From Salinisphaera hydrothermalis C41B8 (GTDB lineage Bacteria; Pseudomonadota; Gammaproteobacteria; Nevskiales; Salinisphaeraceae), in the NCBI RefSeq assembly GCF_000732535.1, contig NZ_APNK01000001.1, positions 124,001 to 188,000 of the forward strand: 64,000 nt of DNA, written 5' to 3'. Below the pieces are notes generated by a model. That model worked only from the letters and a program-made list of their open reading frames with translations. It made no database searches and was not told where the DNA came from. The translations under genes and the position numbers were made by a program. Positions 55,842-64,000 of this stretch are shown here, in pieces; position 1 is the first letter of the stretch, and every line of letters starts with the position of its first letter.

Positions 55842-57490
55842 GCGATACCCCGCCCGACGATACCGCCGAGCTGTCCGAACCGCGCCGCTGGCGCATCTCG
55901 CCGGTCTGGCTGATTCCATTGGCCGCCGCGCTGATCGGCGGCTGGCTGGTCTACGACAATTTCACCTCGCGCGGCCCAGTGATCCAGCTCGACATGGATA
56001 CCGCCGAAGGCATCGATGCGGGCAATACCCAGCTTAAGGTACGCAGTGTGCCGGTAGGCCACGTCACCGACGTCTCGCTGGCCGACAACTACAAGGGCGC
56101 CGTCGTCACGGTGCAGATGAATCCGGATACCGGCAAGCTGCTGGGCGATGACGCACAATTCTGGGTCGTTAAACCGCGGGTTGGCCCGCAGGGTATTTCG
56201 GGCCTCAACACCATCATTTCCGGCGCCTATCTACAGATGCGCCCGGCCGACAAGCGCAGCGACAAGCGGCACTTCAAGGTTCAGGACAATCCACCGCCGA
56301 CCCCGAGCAACAAACCCGGGCTGACGGTCAAACTCGTCAATTCCGGCGACAACACACTCTCGGTGGGCGACCCGATCGTCTATCAGGGCCAGAACGTCGG
56401 GCAGATCGAGGACAGTCAGTTCTCGGTGGCCAAGCGGCAGACGGTTTATACGGTGTTCATCGGCAAACCGTATTCACAGCTGATCACCAACGTCACCCAG
56501 TTCTGGCTGCGCTCGGGAGTCGACCTGCATCTGGGCTCGGATGGCGTGGATGTACAACTCGGGTCGCTGCAGAGCGTGCTGGCCGGCGGTATTACCTTCG
56601 GCCAGCCGGAAGACGTGGATACCGGGAAACCGGCCAAGGACGGCGCGCGTTTCAAGCTCTATGAAACGCACAATGCGGCGACCCAGGATCGCTATACCCG
56701 CAAGCTCAAATATGTCGTGCTGCTCGATGATTCGGTGCGCGGGTTGTCCGCGGGCGCTGCGGTGGAATACCGCGGACTGCGCGTGGGCACGGTGGAAAAA
56801 GTGCCGTTCTACCCGAAGGACTTCAAACCATCGAGCTTTTCCGGCTTCAAGATCCCGGTGCTGATCTCGATCGAGCCACAGCGCCCGAGCCTGTCCTGGG
56901 CCCATATGTCCAACGACGAGTGGCACCAGCGCAATGAACAGTTCTTCAAACATGGCCTGCGCGCCACCATCAAATCCTCGAATCTGCTCACCGGCGCGAT
57001 GTTCATTGACCTGACCTTCGACCACCACGCCAAGACTTATCACGCACAGAAAGTCGGCCCCTACCGCGTGTTCCCGAGCGAACCAAGCCAGATTACGAGC
57101 ATTCAGCAGCAGCTATCGAACCTGATGGACAAGCTCAACAATCTCGATATCGGCCCGATCGTCGACCAGCTCAAACACGCGGCGAGCACGACCAACGATA
57201 CGCTGGAACAGCTGCAACAGGCCACGCATCAGATCAACAAGTTGCTCGCCCAGCCGGGCACGCAGCGCCTGCCTGGCGAACTCAGCGATACCCTGCAGCA
57301 GCTGCAAAATACGCTGGATAATTTTCAGCAGGGGGCGCCAGCGTATCAGCAGCTCAATCAGACCATCGAGCGCTTGAATCAGGTGCTCGACAATGCCGCG
57401 CCGTTGACACGTACGCTGCGCGATCATCCGAATTCACTGATCTTCGGCCGCCCCCAGGGCAAGGATCCGGTACCGAGGGCCCACCCATGA
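55838..57490 (+). CDS. pqiB: intermembrane transport protein PqiB (MCE domains)
   Basis: A 550-residue protein with one N-terminal TM (ISPVWLIPLAAALIGGWLVY). Three periplasmic MCE domains follow, at about 40-140, 155-250 and 285-400. A C-terminal coiled coil rich in Gln and Asn comes next (IQQQLSNLMDKLNNLDIGPI onward). MCE proteins form tunnels for lipids between membranes. The start at 55838 is set by the overlap with pqiA. Confidence 0.93.
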   Translation: MSDTPPDDTAELSEPRRWRISPVWLIPLAAALIGGWLVYDNFTSRGPVIQLDMDTAEGIDAGNTQLKVRSVPVGHVTDVSLADNYKGAVVTVQMNPDTGKLLGDDAQFWVVKPRVGPQGISGLNTIISGAYLQMRPADKRSDKRHFKVQDNPPPTPSNKPGLTVKLVNSGDNTLSVGDPIVYQGQNVGQIEDSQFSVAKRQTVYTVFIGKPYSQLITNVTQFWLRSGVDLHLGSDGVDVQLGSLQSVLAGGITFGQPEDVDTGKPAKDGARFKLYETHNAATQDRYTRKLKYVVLLDDSVRGLSAGAAVEYRGLRVGTVEKVPFYPKDFKPSSFSGFKIPVLISIEPQRPSLSWAHMSNDEWHQRNEQFFKHGLRATIKSSNLLTGAMFIDLTFDHHAKTYHAQKVGPYRVFPSEPSQITSIQQQLSNLMDKLNNLDIGPIVDQLKHAASTTNDTLEQLQQATHQINKLLAQPGTQRLPGELSDTLQQLQNTLDNFQQGAPAYQQLNQTIERLNQVLDNAAPLTRTLRDHPNSLIFGRPQGKDPVPRAHP

Positions 57491-58113
57491 CCACCCTTCG
57501 TCACTCGTTCATTCGCCGGGCCTGGGCCGCCGGGCTGCTGCTAAGTCTCGCACTCGTCGCCGGCTGCGCAACCACAGCGAACTCGCCGTCGCTTTTCGTA
57601 CTGGACTCCAGCCCCGGCACCGCCGACGCCGCGCCGCAACCGGGAGCGCCCACACTGATGGTCGCGCCCGTGAGCACGGCGTCGTATCTTGACCAGGGCG
57701 GTCTCGTCTACCAGACCGGCCCGCACAAGGTAGTGATCGCCAACGACAATCGCTGGGCGTCGTCACTCTCGGGCCAGCTGACCGACGATCTGTATGCGAC
57801 GCTCGATCAGCGCTTGGGCGGCATCAACGTGGTCCGTGCGAACAGCCATCAGCACGACGTGTATCAACTTCAAACCCACGTCGATCAGTTCCTCGGGCAT
57901 TATGACGGCAACGCCCATATCGCGGGGCGCTGGACGCTGATCGGTCCGAATGGCGATACGCTGGCCGCTCGGGCGTTTACTCGCCGCGTCCCGCTCAAGA
58001 CCGACGGGTACCCCGCCCTGGTCAGCAGTCTGTCCAGCGGCTGGCACGCGATCGGGCGTGATATGGCGCCGGCCCTGGCGCAGACCATCAAATCCCGGGG
58101 ATCGGGATCCTGA
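57487..58113 (+). CDS. pqiC: outer-membrane lipoprotein PqiC
   Basis: A 208-residue lipoprotein with the signal and lipobox LLLSLALVAGC (Cys near 28). The remainder is an ABC-type transport auxiliary (DUF330/PqiC) fold, with ALDQRLGGINVV-like segments. It would anchor the PqiB needle at the outer membrane. It overlaps pqiB by 4 bp and is the last gene of pqiABC. Confidence 0.9.
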   Translation: MTTLRHSFIRRAWAAGLLLSLALVAGCATTANSPSLFVLDSSPGTADAAPQPGAPTLMVAPVSTASYLDQGGLVYQTGPHKVVIANDNRWASSLSGQLTDDLYATLDQRLGGINVVRANSHQHDVYQLQTHVDQFLGHYDGNAHIAGRWTLIGPNGDTLAARAFTRRVPLKTDGYPALVSSLSSGWHAIGRDMAPALAQTIKSRGSGS

Positions 58114-58650
58114 GCAACGGCGTTCGCGCCGCGCGATCAAAAAAAGCTCGTCGCATATTAGCGGGGCCGATGCAAAACCGGATCATGGCCTCAGCTGGAT
58201 GGTTAGGTGGGCCGCGATGCCACGGTTTATGGAAGACGCCGAGCTCTGATGCGCCGTGGCTGTATTCCCGTCCCGTTGTGCGGCGACGGCGAGGCGTGGT
58301 GCTGGCGGGTGTCCGGCGCACGGCGCCGGTGCGCCCAGCCTGTCTGAGCATCGCCAAAGCGATGCGCCATTGTCATCGACTAGGTGGGCGCATCCCGCCG
58401 GCGCTACGTCTCGACGTGAACCGGCGAAGCCGGCGCCGTGCCGGGTGCTTTTCTCTTGGTTACATCTGCCGAGCAAGCAAGAGAAGTGACTCGCGCTGCA
58501 GCGCGAAACCAAAGGCCGGCGAAGACCCGCGAACTAGACTGTTCGAGTGCGAGGTCGGCGGTGCTGACCCAGTGCATGGCTTAGTCGTATCTACCCATGC
58601 CTGAATCCCCGGAACTCGCCGGGATCGTGGCCCCGCTATCCGCGATGAAC
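58114..58650. other. intergenic region with a structured, possibly widespread motif
   Basis: No convincing gene; one 144-codon frame (58170-58604) is Arg/Cys-rich and judged spurious. Near its right part TTCTCTTG (58451-58458) pairs with CAAGAGAA (58478-58485). It is followed by GTGACTCGCG, then a GCTGCAGC palindrome and GCGAAACC. The same layout (a CTTTGGTTACTT-like arm, a loop, an AAGTGACTCG tail) is familiar to me from intergenic regions of other Proteobacteria. Its role is unknown. Confidence 0.45.
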
Positions 58651-58684
58651 CAAAAAAAGCGGGCCGGAGCCCGCTCTTTTTTTG
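58650..58684. terminator. bidirectional Rho-independent terminator
   Basis: AGCGGGC (58658-58664), a CGGA loop and GCCCGCT (58669-58675), flanked by seven A on the left and seven T on the right. It ends rho transcription on the minus strand and can stop read-through from pqiABC. Confidence 0.9.
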
Positions 58685-58704
58685 GCCGTGATCGACGGCT
58701 TTGA

Positions 58705-60246
<1,542 letters not shown>

Positions 60247-60357
60247 GGTTATATACGCTCGTTCGGGATATGTCGTCGCCCGGTCAGGCCACGAGTCGAG
60301 GATGAAGGTTCGGCGCGTGCCGCCAATCGCCCTCGGCGGCACGCGGGTCGAATCAGA

Positions 60358-60684
60358 CTAGATGTGCTGATCGACAAATTCGGCGAGCTGGCTCTTGGAG
60401 ACAGCGCCGACCTTGGTCCCGGCCACTTCGCCGTCCTTGAACAGCATCAGGGTCGGAATGCCGCGTATACCGTAGCGCGGCGGCGTATTCGGGTTTTCAT
60501 CGACGTTGAGCTTGGCGATGGTCAGCTTGCCTTCGTATTCGTCGGCGAGCTCGTCGAGCACCGGGGCAATCTGCTTGCAGGGGCCGCACCATTCGGCCCA
60601 ATAGTCCACAAGGACAGGACCGGAGGCCGACAGCACGTCGTTTTCGAAGCTGTCGTCACTGACTTTGACGATGTTTTCACTCAT
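60358..60684 (-). CDS. trxA: thioredoxin 1
   Basis: A 108-residue thioredoxin with the active site [13 protein letters not shown] near residue 34 and the cis-Pro loop RGIPTLMLF. The start is the ATG at 60684 ([13 protein letters not shown]). Upstream in-frame codons give 28 residues unlike the family. rho lies downstream and rhlB is divergent, as in E. coli. Confidence 0.96.
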   Translation of the reverse strand: MSENIVKVSDDSFENDVLSASGPVLVDYWAEWCGPCKQIAPVLDELADEYEGKLTIAKLNVDENPNTPPRYGIRGIPTLMLFKDGEVAGTKVGAVSKSQLAEFVDQHI

Positions 60685-60970
60685 GAGCGTCCTCACGTCT
60701 GGAGCAGGACAAATGATAGAAGCGGGTTGATTGGCTTTCGATCCGTAGAAGATCAAAGCCTCAGACACCTAATTAGGGGCGCGGGAAATGTTTGCAAGCT
60801 TGCCAATGACCAGCGACCCGGTCGCCAAGATCACAAGCTGTTATAGTGCGGGTTGCACGAAACAAGCGCCAGAAAGCGAGTTGATGCAACTCGAGCATAC
60901 AACGGTTCGCTGCATGCATAATCTTCGCTTGTATTGGAGCTAATCTCAAGCATTTTTTCAACCCTTTTCC

Positions 60971-61015
60971 AAGGGCCCGTTGATGCTTTCGGACAAAAAA
61001 CGATGACGGGCCCTA
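60971..61015. repeat. mini copy G of the dispersed repeat or hairpin in the rhlB leader
   Basis: AAGGGCCCGTTGATGC (60971-60986) and CGATGACGGGCCCTAA (61001-61016) are inverted. The GGGCCCGTTGA core resembles the ends of the larger elements. It lies about 30 bp before rhlB. The rest of the trxA/rhlB gap (60685-60970) is AT-richer promoter sequence without a gene. Confidence 0.45.
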
Positions 61016-61043
61016 ATCGCCGACCCGGCGCGAAGAGAATTCA

Positions 61044-62360
61044 ATGAGCGAGAGTGACACCATCGCAGACGCCAATCCGCGCAAGCTGGTCACCGAGACC
61101 CGGCTGGACACGCTCGGCCTGCACGAGACCATCGTATCCGGCCTGAACAAGCGCGGCTTCACCCATGCCACGCCGATCCAGGCCGAGACGCTGCCGCTGG
61201 CGCTGGCCGGCGGCGACATCGCCGGCCAGGCCCATACCGGCACCGGCAAGACGGCCGCGTTTCTTCTGGCGACACTGGATCGCCTGCTTCGACAGCCGCC
61301 CGAGCCCAGCGATCAGGCGCCCTCCGGCGCGTCGCAGCCGCGCGCGCTGATTCTGGCGCCGACGCGTGAACTGGCCGACCAAATCTACCAGGATGCGCTG
61401 CCGCTGGCCGCCGATACCGGACTCAAGTGCGTGGTGTGCTACGGCGGCACCGGCTACGATACCCAGCGCCAGTCCATCGCGGACGGCGTCGATATTCTGA
61501 TCGGCACCCCGGGCCGCCTGATCGACTATTACAAACAGAAGGTCTACACGCTTAAGGCGATCGAAGTCGCCGTGCTGGACGAAGCCGATCGCATGTTCGA
61601 TCTCGGCTTCATCGACGACATCCGTTACATGTTCCGCAAGATGCCGCCGCCCGGCAACCGCCAGAACCTGTTGTTCTCGGCGACCCTGTCGCACCGCGTG
61701 CTCGAGCTCGCCTACGAGCACATGAACGATCCGAAACTCGTGCGCACCGATACCGAGACGGTCAACATCGATGCCATCGAGCAGAAGCTCTACCACGTGT
61801 CCAAGGACGACAAGCTCGCCCTGTTGATCGGGACCCTGCGCCGAATCGGCGACGGCCGGACGCTGATCTTCATCAACACCAAACGCATGGCCGAACGCAT
61901 TCAGGACACGCTGGTCGCCAACGGCTTCAACGCCGCCACCCTGTCCGGCGACGTGGCCCAGAAGAAACGACTGCGTCTGCTGGAGGAATTCAAGAGCGGC
62001 GAGCTGCCGATCATGGTGGCCACCGACGTCGCCGCGCGCGGGCTGCATATTCCGGACGTGTCGCACGTGATCAACTTCGATCTGCCGCAGGACGCTCAGG
62101 ACTACGTGCACCGTATCGGCCGCACGGCCCGGGCCGGCAACACCGGCCAGGCGATTTCGTTCGCCTGCGAGGAATACGTGTACTCGCTGCCCGATATCGA
62201 GGACTACATCGAGCACAAGATCGATGCCGAGATGCCGACCGAGGATGAATTCGTACACGACTTCACCCCGGCCGCGCCCCGCAAGCGCAAGCCGCGTGGC
62301 GGCCCGAACCGGCGTCGGCGCAGCGGTGGCGGCAATCGCCGGTCATCGGGCAACCGATGA
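61044..62360 (+). CDS. rhlB: DEAD-box RNA helicase, RhlB-like
   Basis: A 438-residue DEAD-box helicase. Motifs: TPIQAETLPLAL (Q), AHTGTGKTAAF (I), LDEADRMFDLGF (II), FSATLSHRV (III) and HRIGRTARAG (VI). The basic C-terminal tail (RKPRGGPNRRRRSGGGNRRS) could bind RNA or RNase E. Its place opposite trxA-rho is that of RhlB, a degradosome helicase. Confidence 0.92.
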   Translation: MSESDTIADANPRKLVTETRLDTLGLHETIVSGLNKRGFTHATPIQAETLPLALAGGDIAGQAHTGTGKTAAFLLATLDRLLRQPPEPSDQAPSGASQPRALILAPTRELADQIYQDALPLAADTGLKCVVCYGGTGYDTQRQSIADGVDILIGTPGRLIDYYKQKVYTLKAIEVAVLDEADRMFDLGFIDDIRYMFRKMPPPGNRQNLLFSATLSHRVLELAYEHMNDPKLVRTDTETVNIDAIEQKLYHVSKDDKLALLIGTLRRIGDGRTLIFINTKRMAERIQDTLVANGFNAATLSGDVAQKKRLRLLEEFKSGELPIMVATDVAARGLHIPDVSHVINFDLPQDAQDYVHRIGRTARAGNTGQAISFACEEYVYSLPDIEDYIEHKIDAEMPTEDEFVHDFTPAAPRKRKPRGGPNRRRRSGGGNRRSSGNR

Positions 62361-62438
62361 TCGATTGCGCCCGGCTTGTGCGCACCCGCAAGGCCGGTAT
62401 GATGCGATGTTTTACTGCGAACGCCACGGCCTAGGATC

Positions 62439-63239
62439 ATGGAGATCAACCGCGAACTGCTCGATGCTGTCTGCCGCATCGCCGTCGAGGCCGGCGCGAA
62501 GACGCTGCCGATCTACCGCAGCGATTTCGACGTCGCGACCAAGGACGACGATAGCCCGCTGACCCAGGCCGATCTCGCGGCGCATCGCTCGATTGCCGCC
62601 GGGCTGTCGGCGCTCACACCGGATACGCCGCAGCTATCCGAGGAAGGCGCCGACATCGACTACGACACGCGCTCGGAATGGCGCGAATACTGGTTGATCG
62701 ACCCGTTGGACGGCACCAAGGAATTCGTCAACCGTAACGATCAGTTCACGATCAACATCGCACTGATCGAGGATGGCCGGCCTGTGCTCGGCGTGGTCTA
62801 TGCCCCGGCGCTCGACCGGCTCTGGTTCGGCGCGCATGGAGTCGGCGCTTTCCGGCGCGAGGGCGACGGCGAGATCGAAGCCATACAGGTCAGCCCGGCT
62901 CGAACCGAGAAGCCCCGTGTGCTGGTATCGCGCTCCCATCGTTCGGATGCCATCGAACAGCTGCTGTCGAAGATGGACGACTACGAACCCGTCAGCATGG
63001 GCTCGTCGCTGAAGTTCTGCATCATCGCCGAGGGCGAAGCCGACTTCTATCCGCGGCTCGGCCCGACCAGCGAATGGGACACCGCAGCCGGCCACGCCGT
63101 GCTCAAGGCCGCGGGCGGTTACGTCACCGATGCCCGAGGCCGCCCGCTGCGCTACAACGAAACCGACAGCCTGCTCAACGACTGGTTCATCGCCTATGGC
63201 GACGACGGTTACGACTGGCTATCGTACGTCCCCAAGTAG
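62439..63239 (+). CDS. cysQ: 3'(2'),5'-bisphosphate nucleotidase CysQ
   Basis: A 266-residue Mg2+-dependent, Li-sensitive phosphatase of the IMPase/FIG superfamily that degrades PAP from sulfate assimilation. Metal sites: SEEGADI, WLIDPLDGTKEFVNR and SEWDTAAGHAVLKAAGG. The length and DPLDGTKEF pattern fit CysQ better than inositol monophosphatase. It links functionally to the cysJI genes at 30-34 kb. Confidence 0.93.
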   Translation: MEINRELLDAVCRIAVEAGAKTLPIYRSDFDVATKDDDSPLTQADLAAHRSIAAGLSALTPDTPQLSEEGADIDYDTRSEWREYWLIDPLDGTKEFVNRNDQFTINIALIEDGRPVLGVVYAPALDRLWFGAHGVGAFRREGDGEIEAIQVSPARTEKPRVLVSRSHRSDAIEQLLSKMDDYEPVSMGSSLKFCIIAEGEADFYPRLGPTSEWDTAAGHAVLKAAGGYVTDARGRPLRYNETDSLLNDWFIAYGDDGYDWLSYVPK

Positions 63240-63264
63240 CGCAAGCGCAGGCCGCACTCGATCG

Positions 63265-63296
63265 CCGCGGCGGACAAGACCGCCGCGGGCCGTTTT
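63265..63296. terminator. terminator between cysQ and universal stress gene
   Basis: A 9-bp stem CCGCGGCGG (63265-63273) and CCGCCGCGG (63280-63288), loop ACAAGA, then GCCGTTTT. It lies between the two convergent genes. Confidence 0.75.
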
Positions 63297-63744
63297 ACGT
63301 CTCGATCGACGGGTCCTGGGCGATCAGCAAACTGCAATCCAGACGATCAAGCAACGAAGCGCCCACCGAGCCCTGCCACCAACGCGCCAGAACACCGCGG
63401 CGCTGGTGGCCGACGATCACTAGATCCACCTCCAGCTCGCCGGCGAGCTTGGCGATCTGGTGCGCCGGCTCGCCGACGCGGACATAGCCCTGGGCATCGA
63501 TCCCCTTGGCCTTGAGCATGTCCACGCCCTCGGCGAGGATCTTCTCCACCCGCTCACGCTCCGACTCGTACATGCTCTCGGTATAAAAGCCTTCCGCGGC
63601 GGCTACTGCACCGGTCAGCGGCACCACCGCCAGCAAATGTGTGCGCACCTCGCCTGCCCCCAGAAGTGGCAACGAGCGTCGCAAGGCGATACGCCCCTGT
63701 TCGCTGCCGTCATAGGCCAGAAGAATGGTGTCGAAGTTCTGCAT
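63295..63744 (-). CDS. universal stress protein UspA family
   Basis: A 149-residue Usp domain. The N-terminal LLAYDGSEQGRIALRR and the C-terminal DLVIVGHQRRGVLARWWQGS form the ATP-binding type signature. The ATG at 63744 is chosen; an upstream start at 63816 adds 24 unmatched residues. Its function is general stress tolerance; the exact role is unknown. Confidence 0.9.
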   Translation of the reverse strand: MQNFDTILLAYDGSEQGRIALRRSLPLLGAGEVRTHLLAVVPLTGAVAAAEGFYTESMYESERERVEKILAEGVDMLKAKGIDAQGYVRVGEPAHQIAKLAGELEVDLVIVGHQRRGVLARWWQGSVGASLLDRLDCSLLIAQDPSIET

Positions 63745-63865
63745 CGGATCCCTCGGCGAACCATCAAGTCTGCAATTTCTTGATACCACGGCCCGCCGGT
63801 ATTCGTCATCTAGCATATAGGCTTAAAACATCAGCGCTTAGCGCTGGCCGAACATCGCCATCGGC

Positions 63866-64000
63866 TCATTCCCGAAAACCCGGAAAGGCCGGCAGCGTGC
63901 GATAGAAATCGAAGTCGTGATTAGGCCAGAGCTCGGCGCCTTCTTGCGCTGCCAATTGCTTGAGCCGTCGAATGCTGTCCACCGCTTGGGTTTCGCGATC
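63866..64000 (-). CDS. C-terminus of a probable metallo-beta-lactamase-fold hydrolase (partial)
   Basis: The last 45 codons of a minus-strand gene that runs off the window edge. The peptide includes SIRRLKQLAAQEGAELWPNH then DFDFYRTLPAFPGFRE and stops at 63866. The HD..F pattern near the end resembles the C-terminus of N-acyl-homoserine-lactonase-like proteins. The catalytic part is outside the window, so the family call is tentative. Confidence 0.5.
   Translation of the reverse strand, partial: DRETQAVDSIRRLKQLAAQEGAELWPNHDFDFYRTLPAFPGFRE

Noticed and set aside
58170-58604. 144-codon open frame after pqiC
   Set aside because: Rich in Arg, Cys and Ser, lacks a ribosome site and crosses a structured intergenic motif.

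Overview
The window is a GC-rich, gene-dense stretch of a gammaproteobacterial chromosome. The gene orders trxA-rho facing rhlB, yicC facing rph-rdgB-hemW, gmk-rpoZ-spoT-ridA-recG, ftsY-ftsE-ftsX-rpoH and thiD-thiE-hemL are all classic for that class. Composition and the mix of genes suggest a Salinisphaera-like or other early-branching halotolerant lineage; this genus-level guess is inference only. No tRNA, rRNA, CRISPR array, transposase or prophage gene was found.

Layout. 1-4.5 kb: accessory cluster of a MerR regulator, an epoxide-hydrolase-like alpha/beta hydrolase, two tandem PF10118-type metal-binding proteins and a convergent TetR regulator. 4.5-9.5 kb: a thioredoxin-like protein and the methyl-cycle genes metK-ahcY-metF, with a 22-bp perfect palindrome over the metK start region. 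9.5-13.3 kb: MarR regulator, D-2-hydroxyacid dehydrogenase, two methyltransferases and a CpdA-type phosphodiesterase. 13.3-16.8 kb: an AT-richer gap with DnaA-box-like sites, then thiDE and hemL. 16.8-24.5 kb: DedA/PAP2/LssY fusion, ftsYEX, rpoH, opgD. 24.5-30 kb: a large MscK-type channel, a small hypothetical gene, a FabR-like regulator and a DUF2059 protein. 30-33.7 kb: cysJI. 34-42 kb: lipoprotein transglycosylase, yqcC, cyoE, SURF1, bioBFD, comF, corA. 42-52 kb: recG, ridA, spoT, rpoZ, gmk, yicC, rph, rdgB, hemW. 52-58 kb: malic enzyme, citrate synthase, pqiABC. 58-64 kb: rho, trxA, rhlB, cysQ, a universal stress protein and the C-terminus of a probable metallo-beta-lactamase-fold hydrolase.

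Most genes are housekeeping. The most unusual features are: (1) a family of structured, dispersed intergenic repeats whose roughly 30-bp ends are inverted copies with a core like GGGCCTGTTGAGGTTTCG (two full and one diverged full copy, three half copies and one mini copy); (2) a Rho factor with an obligatory Asn/Gly/Arg-rich N-terminal extension; (3) perfect palindromes upstream of metK and of the alpha/beta hydrolase; (4) a PAP2 domain that has lost its catalytic motifs; and (5) a tandem PF10118 duplication beside two regulators.

How the genes work together: metK, ahcY and metF turn over the activated methyl cycle; cysJI reduces sulfite and cysQ removes PAP from sulfate activation; thiDE and bioBFD make cofactors; ftsEX with ftsY and rpoH links division, membrane targeting and heat-shock control; pqiABC, opgD, MscK and the DedA fusion act on the envelope and osmotic stress.
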